Part shown: one piece after another, positions 1 to 8,042 of the stretch
How positions within the stretch are numbered: position 1 is the first letter of the stretch
Layout of the letters: every line of letters begins with the position of its first letter
Origin: Verrucomicrobiales bacterium
GTDB taxonomy: Bacteria > Verrucomicrobiota > Verrucomicrobiia > Limisphaerales > UBA9464
Length of the DNA stretch: 10,910 bases
Assembly: GCA_003445095.1 (NCBI GenBank)
Contig: DLVS01000639.1
Location: 1 to 10,910, forward strand
Direction: 5' to 3'
Program-made: the position numbers and the translations under genes
Notes under the pieces: generated by a model
Database searches by the model: none
The model's input: only the letters and a program-made list of their open reading frames with translations
Told to the model about the DNA's origin: nothing

Positions 1-1189
1 GTAGATTGACGCTGAATCCTAACGCAGCCATCGCCGCGAACGCGCCGATGATAGTCACGGGCACGGTGGTAGCCGGGACTAAGGTGGCTCGAAGGTTCTG
101 TAAGAAGAGGACGATAACAACCAACACTAAGAGCCCGGTCTCGAATAAGGTATCATAGACCTCATCAACAGAGGCTCTTACAAACGTCGTCGTGTCGAAG
201 GGAATCGAGTATTCCAGACCGGGAGGAAAATCGTGGGCCAATTCTTCCATCACCGTTTTGACCCGGTTGGCGGTCGAAAGAGCGTTGGCGTCGGGAAGTT
301 GATAAATCGCGATACCACCCGCGACGTGACCGTTCAGCTTGAAAAACTGGCTATAGCTTTTGGCACCTAGTTCCACGCGGCCGATGTCACGGATTCGAGT
401 AATCTCCCCCTGGTTACTCGAATCGAACTTTACAATGATGTTGGCGAATTCCTCCGGAGTGGCGAGAGCACTGGCAACCTCAATCGTGGTCTGTCGTTCT
501 TGCCCCGAAGGAGCCGGCGGCATCGCGAGCTGTCCCGCCGCGACCCATTGATTTTGTTGTTGGATCACGCTTATCACATCGCTCGGCATTAGTGAGCGCT
601 GGCGCATTTCGTCGGGATTGAGCCAGACCCGCATACTGTATTCGCCGATGCCGAACACGTTCACATCGGAGACTCCATCCACGCGAGCCAGCCGATCCCG
701 GAGCCGCAGCGTGGCAAAGTTGCTGAGGAAGAGAGCGTCGTAAGCGTCGTCGGCAGAAGTTAGAGTGACGATCTGCAAGATGGCAGTAGATCGTTTCTTC
801 GTAGTCACGCCTTGTTGCTGCACCGGGTTAGGCAACTGCGCTGAAGCGGCCGAAATTCGGTTCTGCACGAGGACTTGGGCCAGGTCGAGGTCCGTCCCGA
901 CTTGAAAGGTGACGGTCAACGTGTAGCGACCGTCCGCAGTGCAGGTCGACTGCATGTAGAGCATGCCTTCAACGCCGTTGACCTGTTGTTCAATCGGCAA
1001 CGCCACGGTGTCCATCAAGGTCTGGGCATTCGCGCCCGGATAGTTAGCCGTCACTTGGATGGTCGGCGGCGTCAGCGGAGGATATTGGGCGACTGGAAGA
1101 ACGAACAAAGCCACCCCTCCGAGCAGCACGATCACGAGCGCCAGCACGTTCGCCAACACTGGGCGTTCAATGAAGAAGCGGGCGAACAT
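1..1189 (-). CDS. RND efflux pump inner-membrane permease, second copy (N-terminal 396 codons; cut by window edge)
   Basis: This is a proton-driven RND transporter of the HAE-1 (AcrB/MdtB-like) type, which would export substrates from the periplasm or inner membrane through an adaptor and outer-membrane channel. The ATG is at 1189-1187 and the reading frame stays open to base 2. The protein starts MFARFFIERPVLANV, the usual amphipathic entry helix and first membrane helix of RND pumps. The first porter domain follows, with ALPIEQQVNGVEGM near residues 63-76 and GRYTLTVTFQVGTDL near 88-102. The sequence reaches the second and third membrane helices and ends at GFSVNL, about a dozen residues before the paired aspartates of helix 4, so catalytic competence cannot be judged. 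By eye about two thirds of residues match the neighbouring pump over this length, with few indels. It is last in the visible operon, 78 bases after the first pump. No clear ribosome binding site is seen before the ATG. Confidence 0.93.
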   Translation of the reverse strand, partial: MFARFFIERPVLANVLALVIVLLGGVALFVLPVAQYPPLTPPTIQVTANYPGANAQTLMDTVALPIEQQVNGVEGMLYMQSTCTADGRYTLTVTFQVGTDLDLAQVLVQNRISAASAQLPNPVQQQGVTTKKRSTAILQIVTLTSADDAYDALFLSNFATLRLRDRLARVDGVSDVNVFGIGEYSMRVWLNPDEMRQRSLMPSDVISVIQQQNQWVAAGQLAMPPAPSGQERQTTIEVASALATPEEFANIIVKFDSSNQGEITRIRDIGRVELGAKSYSQFFKLNGHVAGGIAIYQLPDANALSTANRVKTVMEELAHDFPPGLEYSIPFDTTTFVRASVDEVYDTLFETGLLVLVVIVLFLQNLRATLVPATTVPVTIIGAFAAMAALGFSVNL

Positions 1190-1230
1190 GAGAGCCGATC
1201 AGTGGTCAATGGTCCGTAGTCGAAGCACGG

Positions 1231-1273
1231 AGTTAATAAGTTAAGTGTAATCAGTCACTATTACTTACTAACT
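1231..1273 (-). promoter_or_regulatory. Intercistronic stem-loop between the two RND pump genes
   Basis: In the minus-strand transcript AGUUAGUAAGU (1273-1263) can pair with ACUUAUUAACU (1241-1231). That is 11 base pairs including one G-U. Inside the loop, AGUG (1259-1256) can pair with CACU (1247-1244), closing an 8-base apical loop. The outer arm overlaps the TAG stop of the upstream pump gene (1270-1268). The stem is AT-rich, in contrast to the GC-rich genes, and no run of U follows it, so it is not a classical intrinsic terminator. A role in mRNA processing, 3'-end protection or partial attenuation that sets the ratio of the two pumps is inference only. Confidence 0.45.
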
Positions 1274-4200
1274 GTTCACTGGATCCACACGGCGAGGTTT
1301 GGACCAGGACTGCAGGACCATGAAGAACGCGGGCACCAACAGCACCGCCAGTCCGGTTGACGCAATCATTCCACTGGCCACCGCAACTCCCAGCGAATGA
1401 CGGGCCCCGGCCCCGGCGCCGGTGGCGAAAACCAGGGGCAAAACTCCGAGAATGAAGGTAAAGGAAGTCATGAGGATTGGCCGAAATCTCACCCGAGATG
1501 CCTCGATCGTAGCGGCGGCAATTGGCTGACCAGCGGCGACCCCTTCGCGCGCCCGTTCGACGATCAGAATAGCATTCTTAGCCGACAGCGCGATGAGCAG
1601 TACCAATCCAATCTGGACGTACAGATTGTTCGGAAGGTGTAGCCCCAGCAGGGCACCTACTGTCCCCAGCAACGCCAAAGGAACAGCGAGGATGATCGCT
1701 CCCGGAATCACCCAGCTTTCATATTGTCCCGCCAACGCGAAATAGACGAGCAGAATGGCGAGCGCGAAAAGGAAGTACGAGGAGTTGCCGACCAAACGTT
1801 CCTGATAAGCCAATCCGGTCCATTCGAACTTCATTCCGGGCGGTAACAGCCGACGGGCGAGGGCCTCCATTGCGTCGAGAGCTTGACCGGAGCTAAATCC
1901 GTCGGCCGAAGCTCCATTGATCGTCGCCGAAGGATAGAGATTGTAGAGCGAGATCACCGACGGCCCCCACGCCGGTTGGATCGCCGCCACCGAACCCACC
2001 GGTACCATCGTGCCGCTCTGGCTGCGAACGAATAGATTCTTAATGTCCTCAATCTTGAGTCGATGCTGAGGGTCGGCTTGGATATAGACCATGTAGTTAT
2101 GGCCAAACCGGGTGAAGAGGTTAACAAACGTCGAACCTAGGTAGCTTTGCAACGCATTATAGACATCACCCACATTCACATTCCGGACGGCAGTCTGATT
2201 CGGATCTACTTTAATTGAGACCTGAGGCACCGAAGCTCGAAAGGCGCTGAAGACATCCTTGACGGCGGCAGTTGAGGCCGCCTCACGCACAATCTGATCG
2301 GTGACCTGTTGCAACCGTACATAATCGGTACTTCCATCCGTCAATTGGATTTGCATTTGAAACCCACTGGAAGCCCCTAAGCCCTGAATGGGCGCAGGAA
2401 TCAGCAGGCGGGTACGGGCGTCTTCGATGCTGGCGAGACGGCGAGAGAGTTGGATATAGAGACTCCGCAAATCCTCACCGACCCCTCGTTGATCCCAGTT
2501 CTTTAACATCAGGTAGACGATTCCGGCGTTCGCCAAGGAAACGTCTCCATCGAGGGGAGAGGGGCCACCGGTGCCGATCGCGATGGCGTGTTGGACACCC
2601 GGCGTTTGCAGGCCTATTCGCGCGATGTCATCCATGACCTGCTCCGTCCGTTCCAGCGCGGCTCCGTCCGGCACTTGAACCGCGACGAGCAGATAGCCCT
2701 GGTCCTCGGTTGGAAGAAATCCAATAGGTATGCGGGTAAATCCCCAGCCCGCCAAACCAATCAGGATCACTGCCAATATTACCATACTCCGACTGTGTTG
2801 GACGACGAACCGGATAACACCCACATAGGCCGATTCTACCCGCGCATACATGGCGTTGAACGCTCGGAAGAAGATGTTCTTGTGCGGGTTCGAATCCGTT
2901 GCCCGCAACCACAACGCGCACTGCGTCGGCTTGAGCGTGACTGCATTGATAGCGCTGATTAATGCAGTCGCCGCAATGACCAGGGCGAACTGCCGATACA
3001 TCTGTCCGGTAATCCCGGGCATGAAGGCCGGCGGAAGAAACACGGACATGAGAACCAGGGTGATTCCAATGATCGGCCCGAACAGTTCTTTCATCGCAGC
3101 GATGCTCGCCTGCTTCGGTGGTTGCCCACGTTCGATGTGCTGAGTCACGCCTTCGACGACGACGATGGCGTCATCCACCACAATTCCGATTGCTAACACC
3201 ACGGCGAACAGGGTCAGCAAATTGACGCTGAATCCCATGACCGCCATCGCCGCGAAGGCTCCGATAATCGTTACCGGAACCGTCGTCGCGGGGACCAAGG
3301 TTGCCCGCGAGTTCTGCAGGAACACGACAATCACCATCAATACCAGTGCCCCGGCTTCGAAGAGTGTGAGATAAACCTCGTGCACTGACTGCTGGACGAA
3401 GATCGTCGTGTCGAACGGAATTTCATAAGTCAAACCGGCCGGAAATCCGGGCGCGAGGTTCGTCAACAACTGACGAACTCCGGCTGCCGTCGCGAGTGCG
3501 TTGGCGCCAGGCAATTGATAGATCGCAATGCCACCAGCCGGTTTACCGTCGACCTTGAACACCTGGCTGTAGCTTCGCGCACCCAGTTCAACTCGTCCTA
3601 CATCCCGCAACCGAGTGATCTGGGCGCCCGTCGTTTTCAGAATGATTTCACCAAATTCCGTGGCATCGGACAACGCGGCGGGGACGTTTGCCGTGATCTG
3701 GAAGGCCTGTCCGGTAGGCGTGGGCGGCATCCCAAGCTGACCGGCCGCAACGTAGGCGTTCTGCTGCTCGATGGCATTGATGACATCTTGAGGCGTGAGC
3801 GCGCGTTGATTCAGGCTATTGGGGTCTAACCAAACCCGCATGCTGTACTCGCCGATTCCGAAAACGACGACGTCGCCGACGCCGGGAAGTCGCGCGAGGG
3901 GATCGCGCAACTGCAGCGTGCCGAAATTGCCGAGGAACAAGGCATCGTACCGATTGTCGGCCGAAGTCAGGGTGATGATTTGCAGCGGCGAGGTCTCTCT
4001 CTTCTTAGTGACGACTCCCTGTTGCTGGACTGCGGCGGGAAGTTGAGCCATCGCTGCCGACACGCGGTTTTGTACGAGCACTTGGGCAAAATCGAGATCG
4101 GTGCCGACCTGGAAGGTCACGGTCAGGGTATATCTCCCGTCGTCCGTCGAGTTTGATTGCAGGTAGAGCATCTTTTCGACGCCGTTGACCTGTTGCTCGA

Positions 4201-4396
4201 TGGGGAGGGCGACTGTTTCAACCAAGGTTTTCGCGCTCGCACCCGGGTAGGTTGTCGTGACTTGAACGGTCGGCGGGGTGATCGGTGGATGTTCCGCCAC
4301 CGGCAGGACCCGCAGCGCGACGAAGCCAAGCAGGATGGTGACGCACGCGATGACATTCGCGAGTACAGGGCGCTCGATGAAGAAGCGGGCGAGCAT
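1268..4396 (-). CDS. RND efflux pump inner-membrane permease, HAE-1 type (AcrB/MdtB/MdtC-like), complete
   Basis: This is the energy-coupled pump of a tripartite exporter, sitting in the inner membrane and expected to use the proton gradient. At 1042 residues it has the normal AcrB-family length. Visible landmarks are the entry helix MLARFFIERPVLANV, two halves each with a membrane bundle and a large periplasmic porter and docking domain, and the helix 4 motif GIVVDDAIVVVEG with Asp408 and Asp409. Lys940 lies in the SAKNAILIVERA segment of the helix 10 region. These three charged residues match the proton relay of AcrB (Asp407, Asp408, Lys940). The conserved GVLPLVFATGAGAGARHS stretch follows. 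The gene starts 27 bases after the adaptor gene with a weak AGG before the ATG, and ends 78 bases before a second pump gene. The substrate cannot be read from sequence. The close paralogue downstream suggests either an MdtBC-like mixed trimer or a recent duplication. Confidence 0.97.
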   Translation of the reverse strand: MLARFFIERPVLANVIACVTILLGFVALRVLPVAEHPPITPPTVQVTTTYPGASAKTLVETVALPIEQQVNGVEKMLYLQSNSTDDGRYTLTVTFQVGTDLDFAQVLVQNRVSAAMAQLPAAVQQQGVVTKKRETSPLQIITLTSADNRYDALFLGNFGTLQLRDPLARLPGVGDVVVFGIGEYSMRVWLDPNSLNQRALTPQDVINAIEQQNAYVAAGQLGMPPTPTGQAFQITANVPAALSDATEFGEIILKTTGAQITRLRDVGRVELGARSYSQVFKVDGKPAGGIAIYQLPGANALATAAGVRQLLTNLAPGFPAGLTYEIPFDTTIFVQQSVHEVYLTLFEAGALVLMVIVVFLQNSRATLVPATTVPVTIIGAFAAMAVMGFSVNLLTLFAVVLAIGIVVDDAIVVVEGVTQHIERGQPPKQASIAAMKELFGPIIGITLVLMSVFLPPAFMPGITGQMYRQFALVIAATALISAINAVTLKPTQCALWLRATDSNPHKNIFFRAFNAMYARVESAYVGVIRFVVQHSRSMVILAVILIGLAGWGFTRIPIGFLPTEDQGYLLVAVQVPDGAALERTEQVMDDIARIGLQTPGVQHAIAIGTGGPSPLDGDVSLANAGIVYLMLKNWDQRGVGEDLRSLYIQLSRRLASIEDARTRLLIPAPIQGLGASSGFQMQIQLTDGSTDYVRLQQVTDQIVREAASTAAVKDVFSAFRASVPQVSIKVDPNQTAVRNVNVGDVYNALQSYLGSTFVNLFTRFGHNYMVYIQADPQHRLKIEDIKNLFVRSQSGTMVPVGSVAAIQPAWGPSVISLYNLYPSATINGASADGFSSGQALDAMEALARRLLPPGMKFEWTGLAYQERLVGNSSYFLFALAILLVYFALAGQYESWVIPGAIILAVPLALLGTVGALLGLHLPNNLYVQIGLVLLIALSAKNAILIVERAREGVAAGQPIAAATIEASRVRFRPILMTSFTFILGVLPLVFATGAGAGARHSLGVAVASGMIASTGLAVLLVPAFFMVLQSWSKPRRVDPVNS

Positions 4397-4423
4397 TGAA
4401 CCTAGAAGAAAGGCGCCCGCGGA

Positions 4424-5551
4424 TCAGGGCTTCGGCGGCGGCGACGCGGTCGGTGATTCCGTTACCGTCACCCTCTCTCCCGGCCGGGCGTTCAAGAGCC
4501 CATTTACGATCACTCGATCCGCCTCTGTTAGACCGCTGCGTATTGCACGCCCGTTCGCCGCTAGCGGTCCCTTGTCCACGGCCCGTCGTGCGACCACATC
4601 ACCTGGTTCGATCACATACACGTAGTCGCCCTGTTGATCACTCCCAATTGAGCTCTGGGGCACGACCAACATCGGCTTTGGGTCGCCGAGCGGAATGCGC
4701 ACACGAGCAAACAGTCCTGGAAACATCACCCGGTCGTCATTCGTGAATACCGCCCGCAGGGCGATGGTTCCCGTCGAACTACTCACATCGTTATCCGCAA
4801 AATCGAGGACACCTTTGTGGGGATAGCCCACCTCGTTGTTCAGACCGACCAACACCGGCGCGCTGCCAACGCCCGCTTTAATACCCAATCCTAAGCGTCG
4901 CATTTCGTCGCGCAGATGGAGTGCGTCTCGTTCGTTAAGATTGAAGTTCACGTAGATGGGCCGCAGTTGCTCTAGCGTGGCGAGAAGCGTGGCGGAACCT
5001 GCGCCGACGAGATTGCCCGGGTCCACTTGCCGCGCCCCAATACGTCCGGCAAACGGGGCCTTCACTTGGGTATAGCCCAAGTTAATCTTCGCCATCTCAA
5101 CTTGGGCTTTGGCTTGGTCCCGAGCGCTTAGTTGTTTTTCGACGCTCGATTTAGAAGTCGCGTTCTGTCGGATCAGGTCCAGTTGTCGCTCATATTCTGC
5201 TTGTGCCTGAACCAGCACAGCTTCGTTGAGGGCGAGTTGTTGTTTGTAGGGTTCTGGTTCGATGACGAATAGCAGTTGGTCTGGCTCCACATAAGAGCCG
5301 TCCGCGAAATTCACCGATTCGAGGAATCCGGAAACTCGCGCAACCAGGTTAACACTTTTCGAAGCGGAAACGGTTCCCGTCAGATCGAGCGACTCAGTGA
5401 CTGACTCCTTGATCGGGTGCATCACCGTCACCGGCGAAGGCGGCGAGGACACCGACGGGGCCGACCTCCGGCAACCCATTGCGACCAACATCAGCAACAA
5501 GGCGCCGAGCCAACTCGCCGCCGACGAACTCACTGACGGAAACGGTTTCAT
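4424..5551 (-). CDS. Periplasmic adaptor (membrane fusion) lipoprotein of RND efflux system, AcrA/MdtA-like
   Basis: This 375-residue protein would link the RND pump to the outer-membrane channel and is anchored in the inner membrane by a lipid. The N-terminus has a hydrophobic stretch ending LVAMGC, with Cys27 as the probable lipidated residue, followed by a Ser/Pro-rich linker. A first beta/lipoyl half is seen around residues 50-100 (GTVSASKSVNLVARVSGFLE, DGSYVEPDQLLFVIEP). A heptad-rich alpha-hairpin covers about 102-160, and the returning lipoyl half begins with TQVKAPFAGRIGARQVDPGN at 161-180. Beta-barrel and membrane-proximal domains occupy about 195-365. The tail is short and proline-rich. 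The ATG at 5551 directly precedes a good lipoprotein signal, so the start is secure, although no strong Shine-Dalgarno sequence is seen. It lies 45 bases after the outer-membrane factor gene and 27 bases before the first pump gene, clearly in one operon. Confidence 0.96.
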   Translation of the reverse strand: MKPFPSVSSSAASWLGALLLMLVAMGCRRSAPSVSSPPSPVTVMHPIKESVTESLDLTGTVSASKSVNLVARVSGFLESVNFADGSYVEPDQLLFVIEPEPYKQQLALNEAVLVQAQAEYERQLDLIRQNATSKSSVEKQLSARDQAKAQVEMAKINLGYTQVKAPFAGRIGARQVDPGNLVGAGSATLLATLEQLRPIYVNFNLNERDALHLRDEMRRLGLGIKAGVGSAPVLVGLNNEVGYPHKGVLDFADNDVSSSTGTIALRAVFTNDDRVMFPGLFARVRIPLGDPKPMLVVPQSSIGSDQQGDYVYVIEPGDVVARRAVDKGPLAANGRAIRSGLTEADRVIVNGLLNARPGERVTVTESPTASPPPKP

Positions 5552-5596
5552 GAGCGAGAATAAGCGAAGATTAGCGGTTTTACTGCCAGGCTGCGG

Positions 5597-7183
5597 CTAT
5601 GGAGTTTCCTCAGGCGACATTGGCGGGAGGTGGTTCTGAGGCTCTAGCATTTTTCCCCAGTTTGTTCGTCGGGCCATCTCGGCCTTCACTTCGTCAGAAA
5701 CCACGTCATGACCTTGTCGGATCTCCCAGCCTCCACCCAGCGAGCGATAGATCGATATCAACGCGAGCACCACGTTTCCCTGGGAACTCGCCACCGAGTC
5801 TTCCGCACTCAACTGAGTCTGCTCAGAAGTGAGGACCGTCGTGAAGTCAGCTTCGCCCGACTTGTACTGAATCATAGACAACTGCGTCGACCGACGGGCG
5901 GCGGTGGCCGCTGCGACTAGATTGGTCAACGCCTGTTGCTCGGTGTAAAAGAACGAGATGCCATTCTCGACGTCTGCTTGAGCGGCCAAGACCGTGTTCT
6001 GATAGTTGAGTACTGCTTGTTGAAATACAGCGTCTTGCACTCTCACCTCGTTAATCAGACGCCCGTAGTTAAAGACAGGCCAGACCACCGAGGCGCCGGC
6101 CTCCGCGGCCCGACTTTGCCACATGAACATGTCGGCCAGGGAGTTATTGCGTTCACTGTTGGACGTGAACCCAAATGCGCCATTGATCGAAAACGCGGGA
6201 TACATGTTGGCCCTAGCCACACCGATCAGAGCTGACTGGGCCGCGGCCGCGAACCCAGCCGCTCGCACATCCGGCCGCCGCCGCAAGAGATCCTTTGGAA
6301 TCCCCACGGCGATATCCGGCGGCACCGAAGGAATGTTCCCGGGTCCTTTGAGGTGCTGGTCCACTTGATCGGCCGTGGTGCCCAATTGCACGGCGAGGCC
6401 GGCCTTGGCTTGATTCAACGAATTTTGCAGGCGGGGAACTTGGGCCGCGGTTTGTTGGAAGACCGAAGCCGCTTGTTGCACATCGAGCTCGGTGGTCTCG
6501 CCCGCGTTGAACTGGACGGTCGCTACCCGGAGACTCTCTCGCTGCGAATCCGCGTTCTCCTGCGCTACCCGAATCCGCTCTTGGAGAGTCCTAATGTTGA
6601 CATAACTGTTAGCAACATCAGCGATGAGCGTAACGAGAGCGTCATCATAGGAAGCGATTGTTCCCAAGAAGGAGGCCCGATCCGATTGGATCGTTCTTCG
6701 ATATTTGCCCCAAAAATCCAACTCCCATGACGCGGAAAACAATAGCGTGTCCCTCGCAAATCCGCTCGAAACGAAAGGATTGAGGGTCGACTCGGGGCCG
6801 CTCTGTCGATAGCCGGTGACGGAAGCGGACACGCCCTGCTGCTGCGGAAAGAGGTTACCGATGGATTGATTGAGTTGGGCGCGCGCCTGGAGGACGCTGA
6901 CGCCGGTGGCCTGCAGAGTCGGATTGTTGCGATAGGCAAGGTCGATCAGGTCATTGAGCACCGGGTCGTTGAGCGACTTCCACCAATAGGCATCGGCCAC
7001 TTGGGCGGTGGCGTTGGTGGGAGGGAGATTGGTCGGAAGGTACGACCATTGGGGCGCGACCGTGGACGACGGAGTCTTATAGTCGGGCCCTACCAGGCAC
7101 GACGTGCAGGCCAATGCGAGGATCAGACACAAAGTGGCGGACCGGCGGACCAAAAATCGCCGGGCGATCTGCATTTCAAGCAT
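5597..7183 (-). CDS. Outer-membrane factor lipoprotein of RND efflux system, NodT/OprM family
   Basis: This is the outer-membrane exit duct (TolC-like, probably trimeric) of the exporter encoded downstream. Numbered from the ATG at 7183 the protein has 528 residues. The signal ends LALACTSC and Cys29 is followed by LVGPDYKTP, the typical start of mature NodT-type lipoproteins. Two OEP repeats are visible. The first carries the family hallmark SWELDFWGKYRR (152-163). The second begins with PKDLLRRRPDVRAA (296-309) and ends with YRSLGGGW (479-486). Long Gln/Ala-rich helices between them fit the coiled-coil barrel. The frame also permits a GTG start at 7231 (544 residues), which would place 16 extra residues before the signal. 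An ATG at 7174 is a further option. None of the three has a good ribosome binding site, so the ATG at 7183 was chosen on signal length. It is the first gene of the operon. Confidence 0.95.
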   Translation of the reverse strand: MLEMQIARRFLVRRSATLCLILALACTSCLVGPDYKTPSSTVAPQWSYLPTNLPPTNATAQVADAYWWKSLNDPVLNDLIDLAYRNNPTLQATGVSVLQARAQLNQSIGNLFPQQQGVSASVTGYRQSGPESTLNPFVSSGFARDTLLFSASWELDFWGKYRRTIQSDRASFLGTIASYDDALVTLIADVANSYVNIRTLQERIRVAQENADSQRESLRVATVQFNAGETTELDVQQAASVFQQTAAQVPRLQNSLNQAKAGLAVQLGTTADQVDQHLKGPGNIPSVPPDIAVGIPKDLLRRRPDVRAAGFAAAAQSALIGVARANMYPAFSINGAFGFTSNSERNNSLADMFMWQSRAAEAGASVVWPVFNYGRLINEVRVQDAVFQQAVLNYQNTVLAAQADVENGISFFYTEQQALTNLVAAATAARRSTQLSMIQYKSGEADFTTVLTSEQTQLSAEDSVASSQGNVVLALISIYRSLGGGWEIRQGHDVVSDEVKAEMARRTNWGKMLEPQNHLPPMSPEETP

Positions 7184-7231
7184 GAATCGCCGCAGCGTCG
7201 CCGCCCTACCAAGTTCATGGCCTTGATTCAC

Positions 7232-7489
7232 GTCCGGATTCGGGAGGTTTCCTCCCCGTGAACGAAGGGGGACCGGGTCACGAGACGTCGACTTCTTTTG
7301 CCCCGTCGCGCGAACAGATGCCTGGGATCGAGATCGAGTCTCCTGACGTCAACTCCTACGAAGTTCATGGTGTCCGGAGGGAGGATGAGGACTTCGTGAA
7401 ACCATCTTCTCTTACCATAACCTCGTAGCCGCGGTGGGGAGGACGGGCACCCTTCTTTGTACAACGACGCCCCAAGATCCACGTTTCGC
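7232..7489. other. Gene-free leader upstream of the efflux operon
   Basis: These 258 bases separate the small secreted protein gene from the earliest possible start of the outer-membrane factor, both on the minus strand. No convincing gene is seen. One open frame crosses it, but its product is rich in Arg and Pro and looks like no protein I know. The stretch contains a perfect TGACGTCA palindrome (7344-7351), an inverted pair ACGAAGT (7358-7364) and ACTTCGT (7391-7397), a 10-base repeat AAGTTCATGG (7211-7220 and 7361-7370), and the GGGAGG hairpin listed separately. A minus-strand TTGACG lies at the palindrome, but no acceptable -10 box is found at the right distance. It is the natural place for the operon promoter and regulator site, though none can be assigned. 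Confidence 0.4.
7242..7256 (-). promoter_or_regulatory. Short perfect hairpin in the efflux operon leader
   Basis: On the minus strand GGGAGG, AAA and CCTCCC form a perfect 6-base-pair stem with a 3-base loop. It ends 10 bases before the alternative GTG start at 7231. The purine arm resembles a Shine-Dalgarno sequence but lies about 19 bases from that GTG, too far for normal use, and would be hidden in the stem. A regulatory role is possible but unproven. Confidence 0.3.
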
Positions 7490-7972
7490 CTACTTAGTCT
7501 CAGGGGCAATCAACGCTTGTAGTTCCTTCCCCGGAGCGGGATGGGAAATGGCCGTGATCACACCTTTGTCGTCCAACTGGAGAACCGTAAACTTGCCTTG
7601 CTGACGTGGAAACCGGCCCGCGAGGTCCTTATCATCGATAACGATCAGACGAAACGGTTTGGATTCCAGGCGGCCTCGCGCGATTCGCTTCTTGAATGAT
7701 GAGAATTCGCTGATGTTGACCATCATGACCGCGCGATTCTTATCAAACCATTCGGGGTCCTTGGGTGGCGCCGCCTCGCCGCTTTCTCCGGGAGTCTCAA
7801 AAATGATGAAGCGCCAACTTCCGGGCTCAAACACGAACTCCTTCCCGTGTTGATCCACCCCTTTGAATCCGCCGAATTGGTCTCCTACGCGATAGACGTC
7901 GGCGCGGACTCGAGGTACGGCCACGAGCAAGAGCCCCGCGATCAAGCCAACCGCCCAACTACGGCTAATCAT
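7490..7972 (-). CDS. Small secreted protein with thioredoxin-like layout, no cysteines; function unknown
   Basis: This 160-residue protein starts with a clear export signal: MISRSW, a hydrophobic core LIAGLLLVAV, and a likely cleavage site after VRA at residue 24. The mature part begins DVYRVGDQFGGFKGVDQHGK, which resembles the opening of redoxin or YtfJ-like domains, where a substrate-free first strand is followed by a hairpin. Further on come RFIIFETPGE, the predicted strand AVMMVNISEF, RLIVIDDKD, and a terminal FTVLQLDDKGVI strand pair followed by a helix. That order matches a thioredoxin fold, but the protein contains no cysteine, so disulfide or peroxide chemistry is excluded. I do not recognise a specific family. 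It is on the same strand as the efflux operon but 258 bases or more upstream of it, so co-transcription is uncertain. No strong ribosome binding site precedes the ATG. Confidence 0.75.
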   Translation of the reverse strand: MISRSWAVGLIAGLLLVAVPRVRADVYRVGDQFGGFKGVDQHGKEFVFEPGSWRFIIFETPGESGEAAPPKDPEWFDKNRAVMMVNISEFSSFKKRIARGRLESKPFRLIVIDDKDLAGRFPRQQGKFTVLQLDDKGVITAISHPAPGKELQALIAPETK

Positions 7973-8042
7973 GGCTTAGGGTTTCGAAATTCCCCCGCTA
8001 CCGTCAACCTCGGGAATTCCGTTTTTGGCGCGCCGCACGGGC

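Noticed and set aside
1190..1267. The hairpin in this gap as a rho-independent terminator.
   Set aside because: The stem is AT-rich and followed by CCGUGC, not a U-tract, and the next gene is the obvious continuation of the operon.
7228..7509. A 93-codon minus-strand open frame spanning the leader of the efflux operon.
   Set aside because: Its product is rich in Arg and Pro with no recognisable domain. It overlaps both the end of the small secreted protein gene and the possible start of the outer-membrane factor in another frame.
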